From contig JBIOVM010000195.1 in assembly GCA_044867785.1 (NCBI GenBank), positions 12,302 through 76,301 on the forward strand: a DNA stretch of 64,000 nt, written 5' to 3'. How positions within the stretch are numbered: the first letter of the stretch is position 1; each line of letters opens with the position of its first letter. Under the pieces are notes generated by a model that saw nothing but the letters and a program-made list of their open reading frames with translations, had not been told where the DNA came from and ran no database searches. The stretch comes from DASRDR01 sp044867785 (GTDB taxonomy: Bacteria > Methylomirabilota > Methylomirabilia > Rokubacteriales > DASRDR01). This document shows, piece by piece, positions 26,907 through 35,127 of this stretch. The translations under genes were made by a program, and so were the position numbers.

Positions 26907-27541
26907 CGCGAGGGAATCCCCTGCCCGACCGCCCGGCGCACCGCTTTCGCCAGGCACCAGCCGACCATCGTGCCGGATCCGAGGTATGGGAGGACCGGCC
27001 CGCGCCCGGTCCAGGCGACGACCACCGCGTCGGTGACGGTTCCCGTGGCCGGCGCCCCATCCGCCGACGCGATCCCGGCCTCGACGAGCGCGCCGACCTT
27101 GGCTTCCGTCGCGGTGATCACCCCGTTCACGGCCGTCGCGCGCTCCATCGCCGCGTCGAGCAGCACGACGACGTTGATCGTCGACGGCTGCCACGCGACG
27201 GGCGGCGTCAGGCCCGCCGCCACCGGCATCCCGAGCCCGACGGTCGCCAGAACCCCGACGCGGACCCCGTCGGCTTCTTCCCACGCGATGCGCGCGTCCT
27301 CGGTCCGCGCCGCGGTCATGAGTCCGACGAACGGCTCGGCGATCCCGAGCCGCTCGGCGAAGTCCCGGAGATCGCCAGCCGGATCGACGCACCGGTGACC
27401 CTCGGGCACTCGCATGTTCACCAGGTGGTGGGCAGCGTCGAGGCCGCCGCCCACCACGGCCGAGCCGAGCACGCGGAGCGGCGCCGCGCTCCGCACCCAC
27501 GTGGCGTCCGGGCCGACGTCGATCTCGACGCCCGCGATCAC
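26903..27541 (-). CDS. cbiZ: Adenosylcobinamide amidohydrolase CbiZ
   Basis: 212 aa. CbiZ-family features: 'VVGGGLDAAHHLVNMRVPEG', 'FVGLMTAARTED', 'TVGLGMPVAAG', a 'STINVVVLLDAAM' segment and 'TEAKVGALVEAGI'. CbiZ cuts the aminopropanol side chain off cobinamide, giving cobyric acid, which permits salvage of corrinoids with foreign lower ligands. It is common in archaea and occurs in some bacteria. It overlaps cobD by 4 bp and lies 91 bp after btuB. Confidence 0.9.
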   Translation of the reverse strand: MIAGVEIDVGPDATWVRSAAPLRVLGSAVVGGGLDAAHHLVNMRVPEGHRCVDPAGDLRDFAERLGIAEPFVGLMTAARTEDARIAWEEADGVRVGVLATVGLGMPVAAGLTPPVAWQPSTINVVVLLDAAMERATAVNGVITATEAKVGALVEAGIASADGAPATGTVTDAVVVAWTGRGPVLPYLGSGTMVGWCLAKAVRRAVGQGIPSR

Positions 27542-27632
27542 AGGTCGCCTCGCCCTCGCGTCGACGGGCCCGCCCGACGGATCCGCCTGATCGACGCCCC
27601 ATCCACCGCCATCGGTCCTCCGGCAGTCGCCG

Positions 27633-29594
27633 TCAATCGAAATGCGCGCGGATCCCGCCCACGACCCAGGTGCCCAGCGCGGGGAACCCCGCGACCTCGG
27701 AGTAGTCCTCGTTGAAGAGGTTCGTCGCGCGGACGTGCACCGTGATGCCGGAGAGGGCTCCCCAGCGCTTGATCGGGAGTCGGTACGCCGCGGCGGCGTT
27801 GACCACGGTGTAGCCGGGGTTCCGCGGCTGGCCGGGCGCCTCGAACTGGCTCGACAGGACCTGCACCTCGCCGGACAGGGTCAAGCCGGGCAAGGGCTCC
27901 CAGGTGGCCGTCACCGCGAGGGCGTTCTTCGCGATGCGCCGGAGCGGATCGCCCGTCGTCCGGTCCTCCGAATCGGTGTACGTGTAGGCGAGCCCCACGA
28001 CGAGCCCGTCGATCGGGGCGACGCTCGCCTCCACCTCGACGCCCTCCGTGCGGGCCTTGCCGACGTTCTGCGCCTGGAAGCAGAAGTTCGTCGGGTCGAT
28101 CAGCGTGGACTGGATGAGGTCGGTGAAGTCGTTCCGGAAGTAGGTCGCCGCGAGCCGAACGCGCCGCGCCCAGAGATGCTGCTCGACGCCGGCGTCCCAG
28201 CTCCGGCTCTCCTCGGTCCGGAGGTCGGGGTTCCCGAACGAGGGACACGGCGGGAAGGCGGGGAAGAAGAGCTCGTTGAACGTGGGCGCGCGGAACCCCT
28301 GCCCCCAGCTGCCCTTGAGCCGGGTGTCGGTCTCTTTGACGAGGTACGAGAGGGCCACGCGGGCGGTGGCCTTGTCCTCGAAGGCGCTGTTGGCGTCGTA
28401 GCGAACGCCCCCGGTGAGGAAGAGCCGCTCGAACAGGCGCAGCTGGTCCTGCAGGACGATGGCCCAGGAGTCGGTGGTCTCGTCGTAGCTTCCCTTCACC
28501 TCGCCGGTCTCGTTGCGATACTCGGCGCCGACGGTGATCGTGTTCCACGGCACCGGGGTGATGAAGTGGTACCACTCCGCCTCGAACCGGGTCGTGAAGA
28601 TGTCCGAGTCGAACGCGAACGGATGCGCGGGATCGGGCTGGTCCCTGAACTCGAGCGTCTCGTCCACGATCCCTACCCGCAGCCGGTGTTCCCAGATGGA
28701 CGTCCACGGCTGGCGCCACTCGAGCGACAGGAGCCAGAGCCGATCGTCCTGGCTGCGGTTCGGGTCGAAGTCCGGAAACACGGTGGCGAACGGAAGCCCG
28801 CGGTGCCCGTCCTGGAAGCGGCCGACGAGCGACAGCTCGCCCTTACCCGGCAGCGCGTAGCCGAGCCGCGCGTTCACGGCGATGAGCTCGTGCTCGTCGT
28901 TGTCGAACTGGCCGCCGAAGTCGAGCCGGCTCGCCCCGAGCGAGTAGCTCCACCGGCCCGCGCCGCCCCCGACGCCGACGCGCTCCCGGAACGTCTCGTA
29001 GTTGCCGGCCTCGAGGTCCACGAAGGCCGACGGGGGGCCCTGGCCGCGCTTGGTGATGATGTGGACCACGCCGCCGATCGCGTCGGCGCCGTAGAGCGTC
29101 GACTGCGGGCCCCGCAGGACCTCGATGCGCTCGATGTCGTCGAGCGTGAGGTCGGCGAAGTCGAAGTCGCCCGAGGTCGCGCTCTTGACCCGCACGCCGT
29201 CGACCAGGACCTGCACCTGGGTCGGGTTGGCGCCACGGATGCGGATGGTCGTGAGCTTGCCCGGGCTGCCCGAGGTCTCCACCTGGACGCCGGGGATGGT
29301 CCGCAGCACTTCGTCGACCTCCCGGTACTCCTGCACGCGCATCTCGTCCTCGTCCCTCACCGTCACCGACGCGCCGGTCTGCTGGGCCGGCTCCTCGCTG
29401 CGGGTCGACGTCACCACCACGGGATCGGCTCGCCGGACTTCGGGCGCGGGCGCCGGGACCGGCGGCACCGTCGGGGTCGGCTGCGCGGCCGCCCGCCCGC
29501 CTCCGATCACCGCGAGCAAAAGCAAAAACGGGGTCAGGCCTCGACTTTGACTTCCAACCACTCGCCTCGTACGTGGCGTCGTTTCGGATCGCAT
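27633..29594 (-). CDS. btuB: TonB-dependent cobalamin/corrinoid outer-membrane receptor (BtuB-like)
   Basis: 653 aa from ATG 29594, with ribosome site GGAGGAGTG. Signal peptide (about 1-38), Pro-rich mature start, TonB box ('DPVVVTSTR'), plug ('VQEYREVDEVLRTIPGVQVE', 'RIRGANPTQVQVLVDGVRV', 'LRGPQSTLYGADAIGGVVHI'), then a 22-strand barrel ending 'FD'. A cobalamin riboswitch immediately upstream identifies its substrate class. The codons for about residues 14-24 of the signal peptide coincide with a copy of the dispersed 'GGGGTCAGGC' repeat. Confidence 0.93.
   Translation of the reverse strand: MRSETTPRTRRVVGSQSRGLTPFLLLLAVIGGGRAAAQPTPTVPPVPAPAPEVRRADPVVVTSTRSEEPAQQTGASVTVRDEDEMRVQEYREVDEVLRTIPGVQVETSGSPGKLTTIRIRGANPTQVQVLVDGVRVKSATSGDFDFADLTLDDIERIEVLRGPQSTLYGADAIGGVVHIITKRGQGPPSAFVDLEAGNYETFRERVGVGGGAGRWSYSLGASRLDFGGQFDNDEHELIAVNARLGYALPGKGELSLVGRFQDGHRGLPFATVFPDFDPNRSQDDRLWLLSLEWRQPWTSIWEHRLRVGIVDETLEFRDQPDPAHPFAFDSDIFTTRFEAEWYHFITPVPWNTITVGAEYRNETGEVKGSYDETTDSWAIVLQDQLRLFERLFLTGGVRYDANSAFEDKATARVALSYLVKETDTRLKGSWGQGFRAPTFNELFFPAFPPCPSFGNPDLRTEESRSWDAGVEQHLWARRVRLAATYFRNDFTDLIQSTLIDPTNFCFQAQNVGKARTEGVEVEASVAPIDGLVVGLAYTYTDSEDRTTGDPLRRIAKNALAVTATWEPLPGLTLSGEVQVLSSQFEAPGQPRNPGYTVVNAAAAYRLPIKRWGALSGITVHVRATNLFNEDYSEVAGFPALGTWVVGGIRAHFD
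29523..29554 (-). repeat. Dispersed short repeat, copy A, inside the btuB signal-peptide codons
   Basis: Minus strand AAGTCRAGGCCTGACCCCG-type core: on the plus strand CAAAAACGGGGTCAGGCC continues into TCGACTTTGA. It is the inverted counterpart of copy B at 29824-29856, and the two flank the cobalamin riboswitch. Similar cores occur at 40277-40352 and 57177-57254. The copy encodes part of the BtuB signal peptide ('SQSRGLTPF'). Confidence 0.7.
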
Positions 29595-29635
29595 CGCGCA
29601 CTCCTCCTCCGCGAAGGGGTGTCGGTCGCGTGCGC

Positions 29636-29803
29636 CCCGACCGGTCTCCTGACTCGTGGCTCGTCGCGTCCGCCGCGCCTTCCCAGGGCGACTGGCCCCA
29701 GTGACGTCGAATGCGGGGACGCTCCCCACTCACAGTTGCGGGACAGTGCCGGACTCTCACCGGCTTCCCGGTATCGGGACGCTGCCTCGAACCGTCTGCT
29801 CTC
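29636..29803 (-). promoter_or_regulatory. Cobalamin riboswitch upstream of btuB
   Basis: On the minus strand the conserved core reads GGGAAGCCGGTGAGAGTCCG, then GCACTGTCCCGCAACTGTGAG, and about 90 bases later the B12 box GCCACGAGTCAGGAGACC. The element ends about 40 bases before the btuB ATG, so binding of adenosylcobalamin or another corrinoid should lower btuB (and cbiZ-cobD-tonB) expression. Edges are approximate. Confidence 0.93.
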
Positions 29804-29823
29804 TCACCTCCTGGGGGTCGGAG

Positions 29824-29856
29824 ATCAAAATCAAGGCCTGACCCCGGTTTTTGAGT
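29824..29856 (+). repeat. Dispersed short repeat, copy B, between btuD stop and btuB riboswitch
   Basis: Plus-strand ATCAAAATCAAGGCCTGACC followed by CCGGTTTTTGAG. It is the inverted match of copy A (29523-29554), sharing 'AAGGCCTGACCCCG' and the flanking T-run. Its right edge touches the btuD stop codon (29858-29860). A short palindromic element pair of this form is typical of REP/BIME sequences. Confidence 0.7.
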
Positions 29857-29857
29857 T

Positions 29858-30679
29858 TCACGGCCGGGCGCCGAGCACGACGGGGCGGCCGGAGGATGGC
29901 AGTCGCTCGACCCACACCGGACAGCCGTAGGCGACCTCCAGCACCGCCTCCTCGAGGACCTCGCGAGGAGCGCCGAGCCGCACGGTGCGCCCCCCCGAGA
30001 GGAGGAGGAGGCGGTCGGCGAGGTCGGCCGCGAAGTTGAGGTCGTGGCTCACGAAGACCACCGTCATGCCGCGCTCCCGGTTCAGCCGGCGCAGGAGCCC
30101 GAGCAGATGCCGCTGGTGTCGGAGGTCCAGGTGGCTCGTCGGCTCGTCGAGCAGGAGGACGCGGGGCTCCTGGGCGAGCGCCCGGGCGAGGAGCGCCCGC
30201 TGGCGCTCGCCCCCCGCGAGGGCGTCGACCGGATGGGCGGCGAGCTCGAGCACACCGGCAAGCGCCATCGCCTCGCGCGCGCGCGCCAGGTCCTCGGGGC
30301 CCTCGAAGAGCCGTCCCGCGCCGCGGGGGAAGCGGCCCATCAGGGCGAGCTCCTCGACGCTGATCGGGAAGGCGATATGCTCCTCCTGCGGGACGACGGC
30401 CACCTCGCGCGCCAGCGCGAGCCGCCCAACCTCCGCGAGCGGCGCCCCGCGGAAGCGAATCTCCCCGCGAGCGGGCGCATGGATCTTCGACAGGAGCCGC
30501 AGGACCGTGGTCTTCCCGGAGCTGTTGGGGCCGACCAGGCCCAGCACTTCTCCCTCCCCGATCGTCAGCGTGAGGCCGGTCAGGCGGAACGCGCCGCCAT
30601 AGCCGAAGTCCACGTCCCGCATCGAGAGCACGGGCGCCCCGCTCCCGTCGGCCGGCGCGCGCACGGCGGGCGGGCTCAC
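29858..30679 (-). CDS. btuD: Cobalamin/corrinoid ABC importer ATPase (BtuD-like)
   Basis: 273 aa from GTG 30679, overlapping the btuC stop (GTGA). Walker A 'GLVGPNSSGKTTVLR' (Ser where Gly is usual), Q loop 'VVPQEEHIAFP', signature 'ALAGGERQRALLARALAQEP', Walker B 'VLLLDEPTSHLD', H-loop 'VSHDLN'. It belongs to the FecE/BtuD class of vitamin B12 and siderophore importers. The first 20 residues before the ABC domain are Pro/Ala-rich. Confidence 0.92.
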   Translation of the reverse strand: MSPPAVRAPADGSGAPVLSMRDVDFGYGGAFRLTGLTLTIGEGEVLGLVGPNSSGKTTVLRLLSKIHAPARGEIRFRGAPLAEVGRLALAREVAVVPQEEHIAFPISVEELALMGRFPRGAGRLFEGPEDLARAREAMALAGVLELAAHPVDALAGGERQRALLARALAQEPRVLLLDEPTSHLDLRHQRHLLGLLRRLNRERGMTVVFVSHDLNFAADLADRLLLLSGGRTVRLGAPREVLEEAVLEVAYGCPVWVERLPSSGRPVVLGARP

Positions 30680-31692
30680 GGCGCGCGCCGCCCCAGGCGA
30701 TACCGCAGGAGGTAGACGAAGAACGGCGCGCCGGCGAACGCCGTCACGACCCCGACCGGCAGCTCCGCCGGCTGCACCAGGGCCCGGGCCAGCGTGTCCG
30801 CGAGCACGAGGAACATCGCGCCGGCGCCCGCGGCCACCGGCACCAGCAGGCGATTGTCGGCCCCGACCACGAGCCGCACGCCGTGCGGCACGATGAGGCC
30901 CACGAACCCGATCGGCCCGGTCTGGGCGACGATCACGCCGGTGAGGAGCGACGCCGCGACGAACACGATGCGCTTGACGCGCTCGGCGTCGACGCCGAGC
31001 TGGAGCGCCGACTCCTCGCCAAGCGCGAGCAGGTTCAGCGCCCGGGCCTGGCCGTAGACCAGCGCCCCGCCCACCGCCGCGCCGATCGCGGTCACGACGA
31101 CCGCGCGATACCCGACGGTCCCCAGGCTGCCCATGAGCCAATGGAGGATCCCGCCCAGCCGGGCGAAGTCGACCAGCGAGACGACGAGCGTGATCAGGGC
31201 CGAGAAGAAGAGCCCGGTGATGACTCCCGCCAGGAGCAGCGTCTGGACGGGCAGCCAGCCGCCCGAGGCCGCGATCACGTACACCGTGCTCGCCGCGACC
31301 AGTGCGCCCGCGAACGCGGCGATCGAGAGCCCGATCGTCGCGGCGAGCGTGCCCTCGAGCCCCCAGAGCTGGCCGAGCACGGCGCCCAGCGACGCGCCGC
31401 CGGCGACGCCCAGCACGGCGGGATCCGCGAGCGGGTTCCGCGTCAGCGCCTGGAACGCCGTGCCCGCGACGGCGAGCCCGCCGCCGGCGAGGGCGGCGAG
31501 CAGCACGCGCGGGAGCCGGAGCTCCAGCACCACCGTGGCCGCCAGCTCCGAGCGCGGATGCCCGAGGAGCGCCGCGGCCACGTCGACGGGGCCCACCGCC
31601 GCCGGTCCGGTGCCGAGCCCGAGAAGGACGGCGACCAGCAAGCCGCCCAGCACGACGGCGGAGGCCGCGCCGACCCGTCGCCGCGAGATCAC
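30676..31692 (-). CDS. btuC: Cobalamin/corrinoid ABC importer permease (BtuC-like)
   Basis: 338 aa from GTG 31692, overlapping the btuF stop. About ten TM helices; FecCD-family motifs 'ELRLPRVLLAALAGGGLAVA', 'FQALTRNPLADPAVLGVAGG', 'LGVDAERVKR' and 'GPIGFVGLIVPHGVRLVVG'. It forms the inner-membrane channel with BtuD and takes substrate from BtuF. Confidence 0.93.
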   Translation of the reverse strand: MISRRRVGAASAVVLGGLLVAVLLGLGTGPAAVGPVDVAAALLGHPRSELAATVVLELRLPRVLLAALAGGGLAVAGTAFQALTRNPLADPAVLGVAGGASLGAVLGQLWGLEGTLAATIGLSIAAFAGALVAASTVYVIAASGGWLPVQTLLLAGVITGLFFSALITLVVSLVDFARLGGILHWLMGSLGTVGYRAVVVTAIGAAVGGALVYGQARALNLLALGEESALQLGVDAERVKRIVFVAASLLTGVIVAQTGPIGFVGLIVPHGVRLVVGADNRLLVPVAAGAGAMFLVLADTLARALVQPAELPVGVVTAFAGAPFFVYLLRYRLGRRAP

Positions 31693-32615
31693 GGCACGCG
31701 GTCCGGATGGAGGGCGCGGGCCAGCGCGCGCAGCGCCTCGATCATCCGCGGTCCCGGCCGATGGACCAAGTCGCCGTCCACCGCGTACACCCGGCCCTCG
31801 CGGACGGCGGCCACCGCGCTGAGCTGCTCCCATCCGCGAAGGAGCTCCTGGGCGGTGGCCTCACTGTGGCGGCCCACGATGATGCGCTCCGGGCGCCGCT
31901 CGACGACCGTCTCGAGCGAGAGCCGCGGGTACGGCAGCGGCTCGGCCCCGGTGACGCTCTCACCGCCGGCCCGCTGGATCAGCTCGGTGATGAGGGTGCC
32001 CCGCCCCGGCGCGATCAAGGGATTCGGCCAGACCACGTAGAGCACGCGAGGCCGGGGCACGCCGGCGACGGACCGTGCGATGGCGTCGGCTTCCTGCCGC
32101 ATCGCGGCCACGCGCGTCCGGCCGGCCGCCTCCCGGCCGAGCACCGCGCCGATCCGCTCGATCGACTCGAGCACGGTCTCGAAATCGACCGGGCGGATCA
32201 CGTAGACGGGCAGCCCGAGCGCGGTGAGCCTCTGCACGTGCTCCGCGTAGTTGCTCTCCGAGGTGGCCAGGACCAGGTCGGGGCGAAGCGCCAGGATCGC
32301 CTCGAAGCTCGGCGTCGCGATCCCGCCGACGCGGGGCTTCTTCGCCGCCTCGGGCGGGTAGTCGCAATAGTCGGTGACTCCGACGAGACGCTCGCCCTCG
32401 CCCAGGGCGAAGACGGTCTCCGTGATGCTCGGCGCCAGCGAGACGATCCGCACCGCGCGCGCCGGGACGGCGACGCGCCGGCCCAGCATGTCCGTCAGGT
32501 CCCCGGCGGCGCCGGGGGACGCGACGAGGCTCGCGACGGCGACGGCGAGGAGCGCCGCGAGCCGGGAGGCCCGCGGAGCGCGGGGCGTCGACCGGGACGA
32601 CGAGACCGCCGTCAC
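31689..32615 (-). CDS. btuF: Periplasmic cobalamin-binding protein (BtuF-like)
   Basis: 308 aa from GTG 32615, overlapping the cobT stop. A signal peptide ('ASRLAALLAVAVASLVASPG') precedes a type III periplasmic-binding fold: 'RIVSLAPSITETVFALGEGE', 'GVTDYCDYPPEA', 'VGGIATPSFEAILALRPDLV', 'RHSEATAQELL'. This is the substrate-binding component of the BtuFCD importer; the Cys in 'DYCDYP' is typical for the family. Confidence 0.93.
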   Translation of the reverse strand: MTAVSSSRSTPRAPRASRLAALLAVAVASLVASPGAAGDLTDMLGRRVAVPARAVRIVSLAPSITETVFALGEGERLVGVTDYCDYPPEAAKKPRVGGIATPSFEAILALRPDLVLATSESNYAEHVQRLTALGLPVYVIRPVDFETVLESIERIGAVLGREAAGRTRVAAMRQEADAIARSVAGVPRPRVLYVVWPNPLIAPGRGTLITELIQRAGGESVTGAEPLPYPRLSLETVVERRPERIIVGRHSEATAQELLRGWEQLSAVAAVREGRVYAVDGDLVHRPGPRMIEALRALARALHPDRVP

Positions 32616-33673
32616 CGAACGCGCTCGGAGACGCCGGCGTCCCGGAAGGTCGCCATCTCCCGGAAGCACGCGAGCGCCGCCCGGACGAGCCCGATGCCGA
32701 GCGCCGCACCGGTCCCTTCGCCGAGTCGCATCCCGAGCTCGAGATAGGGAGTGAGCCCCAGCGCCTCGAGCAGGCGCTGGTGCCCGGGCTCGGCGCTCCG
32801 GTGGGAGGCGATCATGTAGTCGCGCGAGGCGGGCGCGAGCCGCGCCGCGACCAGGGCCGCCGCCGTCGTGATGAAACCGTCGAGCACCACCGGCACCCGC
32901 CGGGCGGCGCCGGCCAGGATCACGCCCGCGAGCCCCGCGATCTCGAAGCCGCCCAGCGCGGCCAGGACGCCGACGGGGTCGCCCGCATTCACGGGATTCG
33001 CGGCGATCGCTCGGCGGACCGACTCGACCTTCCAGATCCACACCTCGTCGCTGACACCGGTGCCGCGCCCGGTGACCATGGCGGGATCGGCCCCGGCGAG
33101 CGCGGCGGTGAGCGCGCTGGCCGAGGTCGTGTTGCCGATGCCCATCTCGCCGGTGCCGACGCAGTCCGGCGTCGCGCCGTCGACGAGCGCGGCGCCGGCC
33201 ACGACCGCCCGGATGGCCTCGTCGCGCGTCATCGCCGGCCCATGCGTGATGCTCCGCGTGCCGGCCCCGACCCGGCGCCGGACGATCGGGAGGTCGTCGT
33301 CGAGCGGCCCGATGACGCCGAGGTCCGCCACGACGACCTGGGCGCCGACGTGCCGAGCGAGCACGTTGACGGCGGCCCCGCCTCGCGCGAAGTTCTCTAC
33401 CATCTGGGCGGTGACGCCTTGCGGGTAGGCGCTCACGCCCTCGGCGGCGACGCCGTGGTCCGCCGCCAGCGTGAAGATCACCGGCGAGTCGACGCGCGGC
33501 ATCGGATCGCCGGTGATCACGACGACTCGCGTCGCCAGCTCTTCCAGGCGGCCGAGACTGCCGCGCGGCTTGGTGAGGCTGTCGAGCCGCTCGCGCGCCT
33601 GCGCGCCCAGCCGACCGTCGGGCGTCGTGACGGACGCGACGAGCCGGTCGAGCGCCGCGTCGGGCGTGCTCAT
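32612..33673 (-). CDS. cobT: Nicotinate-nucleotide--dimethylbenzimidazole phosphoribosyltransferase
   Basis: 353 aa from ATG 33673, overlapping the cobU stop. Motifs 'LTKPRGSLGRLEELA', 'TLAADHGVAAEGVSAYPQGV', 'GTGEMGIGNTTSASAL' and 'SHRSAEPGHQRLLEALGL' match CobT, which activates the lower-ligand base as its alpha-ribotide. The catalytic Glu is expected near 'YLELGMRLGEGTGAALG'. Length fits the family (about 350 aa). Confidence 0.95.
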   Translation of the reverse strand: MSTPDAALDRLVASVTTPDGRLGAQARERLDSLTKPRGSLGRLEELATRVVVITGDPMPRVDSPVIFTLAADHGVAAEGVSAYPQGVTAQMVENFARGGAAVNVLARHVGAQVVVADLGVIGPLDDDLPIVRRRVGAGTRSITHGPAMTRDEAIRAVVAGAALVDGATPDCVGTGEMGIGNTTSASALTAALAGADPAMVTGRGTGVSDEVWIWKVESVRRAIAANPVNAGDPVGVLAALGGFEIAGLAGVILAGAARRVPVVLDGFITTAAALVAARLAPASRDYMIASHRSAEPGHQRLLEALGLTPYLELGMRLGEGTGAALGIGLVRAALACFREMATFRDAGVSERVR

Positions 33674-34221
33674 CCGGTCGGCTCCTGCGGAGCGGGCTTC
33701 ACGACGACGGGACAGCCGGCCACCAAGAGGACGACTTCGTCCGCCGCCCGCGCGACCGCCTGGTTGAGGAGGCCGAGCGCGTCGCGGAACCGGCGGCCGA
33801 GCGGCGTTTCCGGGTGGACGCCAGAGCCCACCTCGTTCGACACGAGGATCAGCGAGCATCCGGGGCGCGCCATGACGGCGGCGAGCTCCGCGGCCTCGCG
33901 CTCGAGATCTCGGTCGGATAGCTCGGGCCTTTTCTGGAGCAGATTTGCGACCCAGAGGTTCAGGCAATCCACGAGCACGACGTCGGCCTCGGCCTGGAGC
34001 GCCGTCAAGGCGGAGGGGAGCGCGAGCGGCACCTCGACGGTGCGCCACGCGGGAGGCCGCGTCGCGCGATGACGGGCGATCCGGGTGGCCATCTCGGAAT
34101 CGCCCGCCTCGGCGGTCGCGACGAAGACGACGCGCCCACCGATGGCCTGAGCCCTGGCGACGGCGAACGCACTCTTCCCCGCTCGAACTCCGCCCAGGAC
34201 CAGAAGGGTCCGTGGGCTCAC
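33670..34221 (-). CDS. cobU: Adenosylcobinamide kinase / adenosylcobinamide-phosphate guanylyltransferase
   Basis: 183 aa. The P-loop is 'LVLGGVRAGKSAFA' (usual form GGxRSGKS, here Ala for Ser). Downstream 'VVFVATAEAGDSEMATRIARH' and 'VDCLNLWVANLL' match CobU. It phosphorylates adenosylcobinamide and transfers GMP to give adenosylcobinamide-GDP. First gene of the cobU-cobT-btuFCD unit, preceded by a cobalamin riboswitch. Confidence 0.94.
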   Translation of the reverse strand: MSPRTLLVLGGVRAGKSAFAVARAQAIGGRVVFVATAEAGDSEMATRIARHRATRPPAWRTVEVPLALPSALTALQAEADVVLVDCLNLWVANLLQKRPELSDRDLEREAAELAAVMARPGCSLILVSNEVGSGVHPETPLGRRFRDALGLLNQAVARAADEVVLLVAGCPVVVKPAPQEPTG

Positions 34222-34306
34222 GACGGGCTAGGGCGGGGACTCCGGCTGGGCGACGTCGCGTGCGGCAACCCGGGCCTCCCCTCGAAGACCGGTTCGAAGC
34301 GCTCGG

Positions 34307-34474
34307 GTCCCAGGCAGGTCTCCTGGCTCTCGGATCGTCCTACTCCCCGCGCCCTTCCCGGCGCCGCGCGCCAGTGGGCTCGTGTGCGGGTTTCGTCCCC
34401 GATCACAGTGACGGGGTCGCGGCGGTCTCGCACCGCCTTCCCTCTTGGCCCCGCGCGGGGGCGCACCTGGGACC
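34307..34474 (-). promoter_or_regulatory. Cobalamin riboswitch upstream of cobU
   Basis: The minus strand shows a P1 stem GTCCCAGG (34474-34467) pairing with CCTGGGAC (34314-34307), core GGGAAGGCGGTGCGAGACCG, CACTGTGA, and the B12 box GAGCCAGGAGACCTGCCTGG. The 3' end lies about 85 bases before the cobU ATG. It should control cobU-cobT-btuF-btuC-btuD. It is distinct in sequence from the btuB riboswitch. Confidence 0.93.
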
Positions 34475-34515
34475 CCGTGAACGCGGTCAACGCTAGCAGC
34501 GGGGGGACGCCCCCG

Positions 34516-35115
34516 TCAAGGAGGGGGAATCGGTCGGACCCGAGCGGAACGCCATCCGCCGGGCGCGAGCGCACCTTCCTTCGGGAGACGCCATCCGAGG
34601 CGACCGTCGCCCCCGCGCGCGAGGTCGCCGGACGCGTGCGGGTCCGGCACGAAGCCAAGCTTCCGGAGGACGCGCTGCGCCGGGATGTTGGCGACGTCGG
34701 TGTCTGCCGCGATGAATCGCACGCTCGCGTGACCGAACGCCCAGGCGAGGAGGGAGGCCACGGCTTCCGTGGCATAGCCGCGATCCCAGTGTGCGGGTGA
34801 AAAGGAGCAGCCGATGACGACGCCGCCCTCCGGTCCCGGGGGCCCTTTGAAGTCGACCAGGCCGACGCTCTCCCCTTCGCGGACCAGCACCACTTGCCAG
34901 AAGGTCCACCACATCCACGCATCCGGGTCTCGCAGCATCCGATCGCGGTGTCGCCGCGCCGCGTCGAGCGTGCGACGTTCGGTCATCCACGCCGGGCACG
35001 GCTTGGCTCCCAGCCGCTCTTGGAGCGTCGGCCAATCCTCCACCAGGAGCCGCATCTCTTCCGCATCGAGGGGAACGAGGCGCAGCCGCTCGGTGCGCCG
35101 CTCGGGCGACGACAT
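34516..35115 (-). CDS. GNAT family N-acetyltransferase
   Basis: 199 aa. A RimJ/RimL-type GNAT domain: start 'TERLRLVPLDAEEMRLLVED', beta strands around 'QVVLVREGESVGLVDFKG', the acetyl-CoA loop 'HWDRGYATEAVASLLAWAF' and 'ADTDVANIPAQRVLRKLGF' ('N.aS..vl.k.Gf' pattern). Substrate unknown. The stop of this gene is 12 bp past the next gene's limit region; yqeY lies immediately upstream, 12 bp away. Confidence 0.87.
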   Translation of the reverse strand: MSSPERRTERLRLVPLDAEEMRLLVEDWPTLQERLGAKPCPAWMTERRTLDAARRHRDRMLRDPDAWMWWTFWQVVLVREGESVGLVDFKGPPGPEGGVVIGCSFSPAHWDRGYATEAVASLLAWAFGHASVRFIAADTDVANIPAQRVLRKLGFVPDPHASGDLARGGDGRLGWRLPKEGALAPGGWRSARVRPIPPP

Positions 35116-35127
35116 CTCGGACGGCCG

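Noticed and set aside
34493..35035. Two extra minus-strand frames over the acetyltransferase gene
   Set aside because: They are the other frames of the GNAT gene; one keeps some GNAT-like words only because it runs through the same codons shifted.
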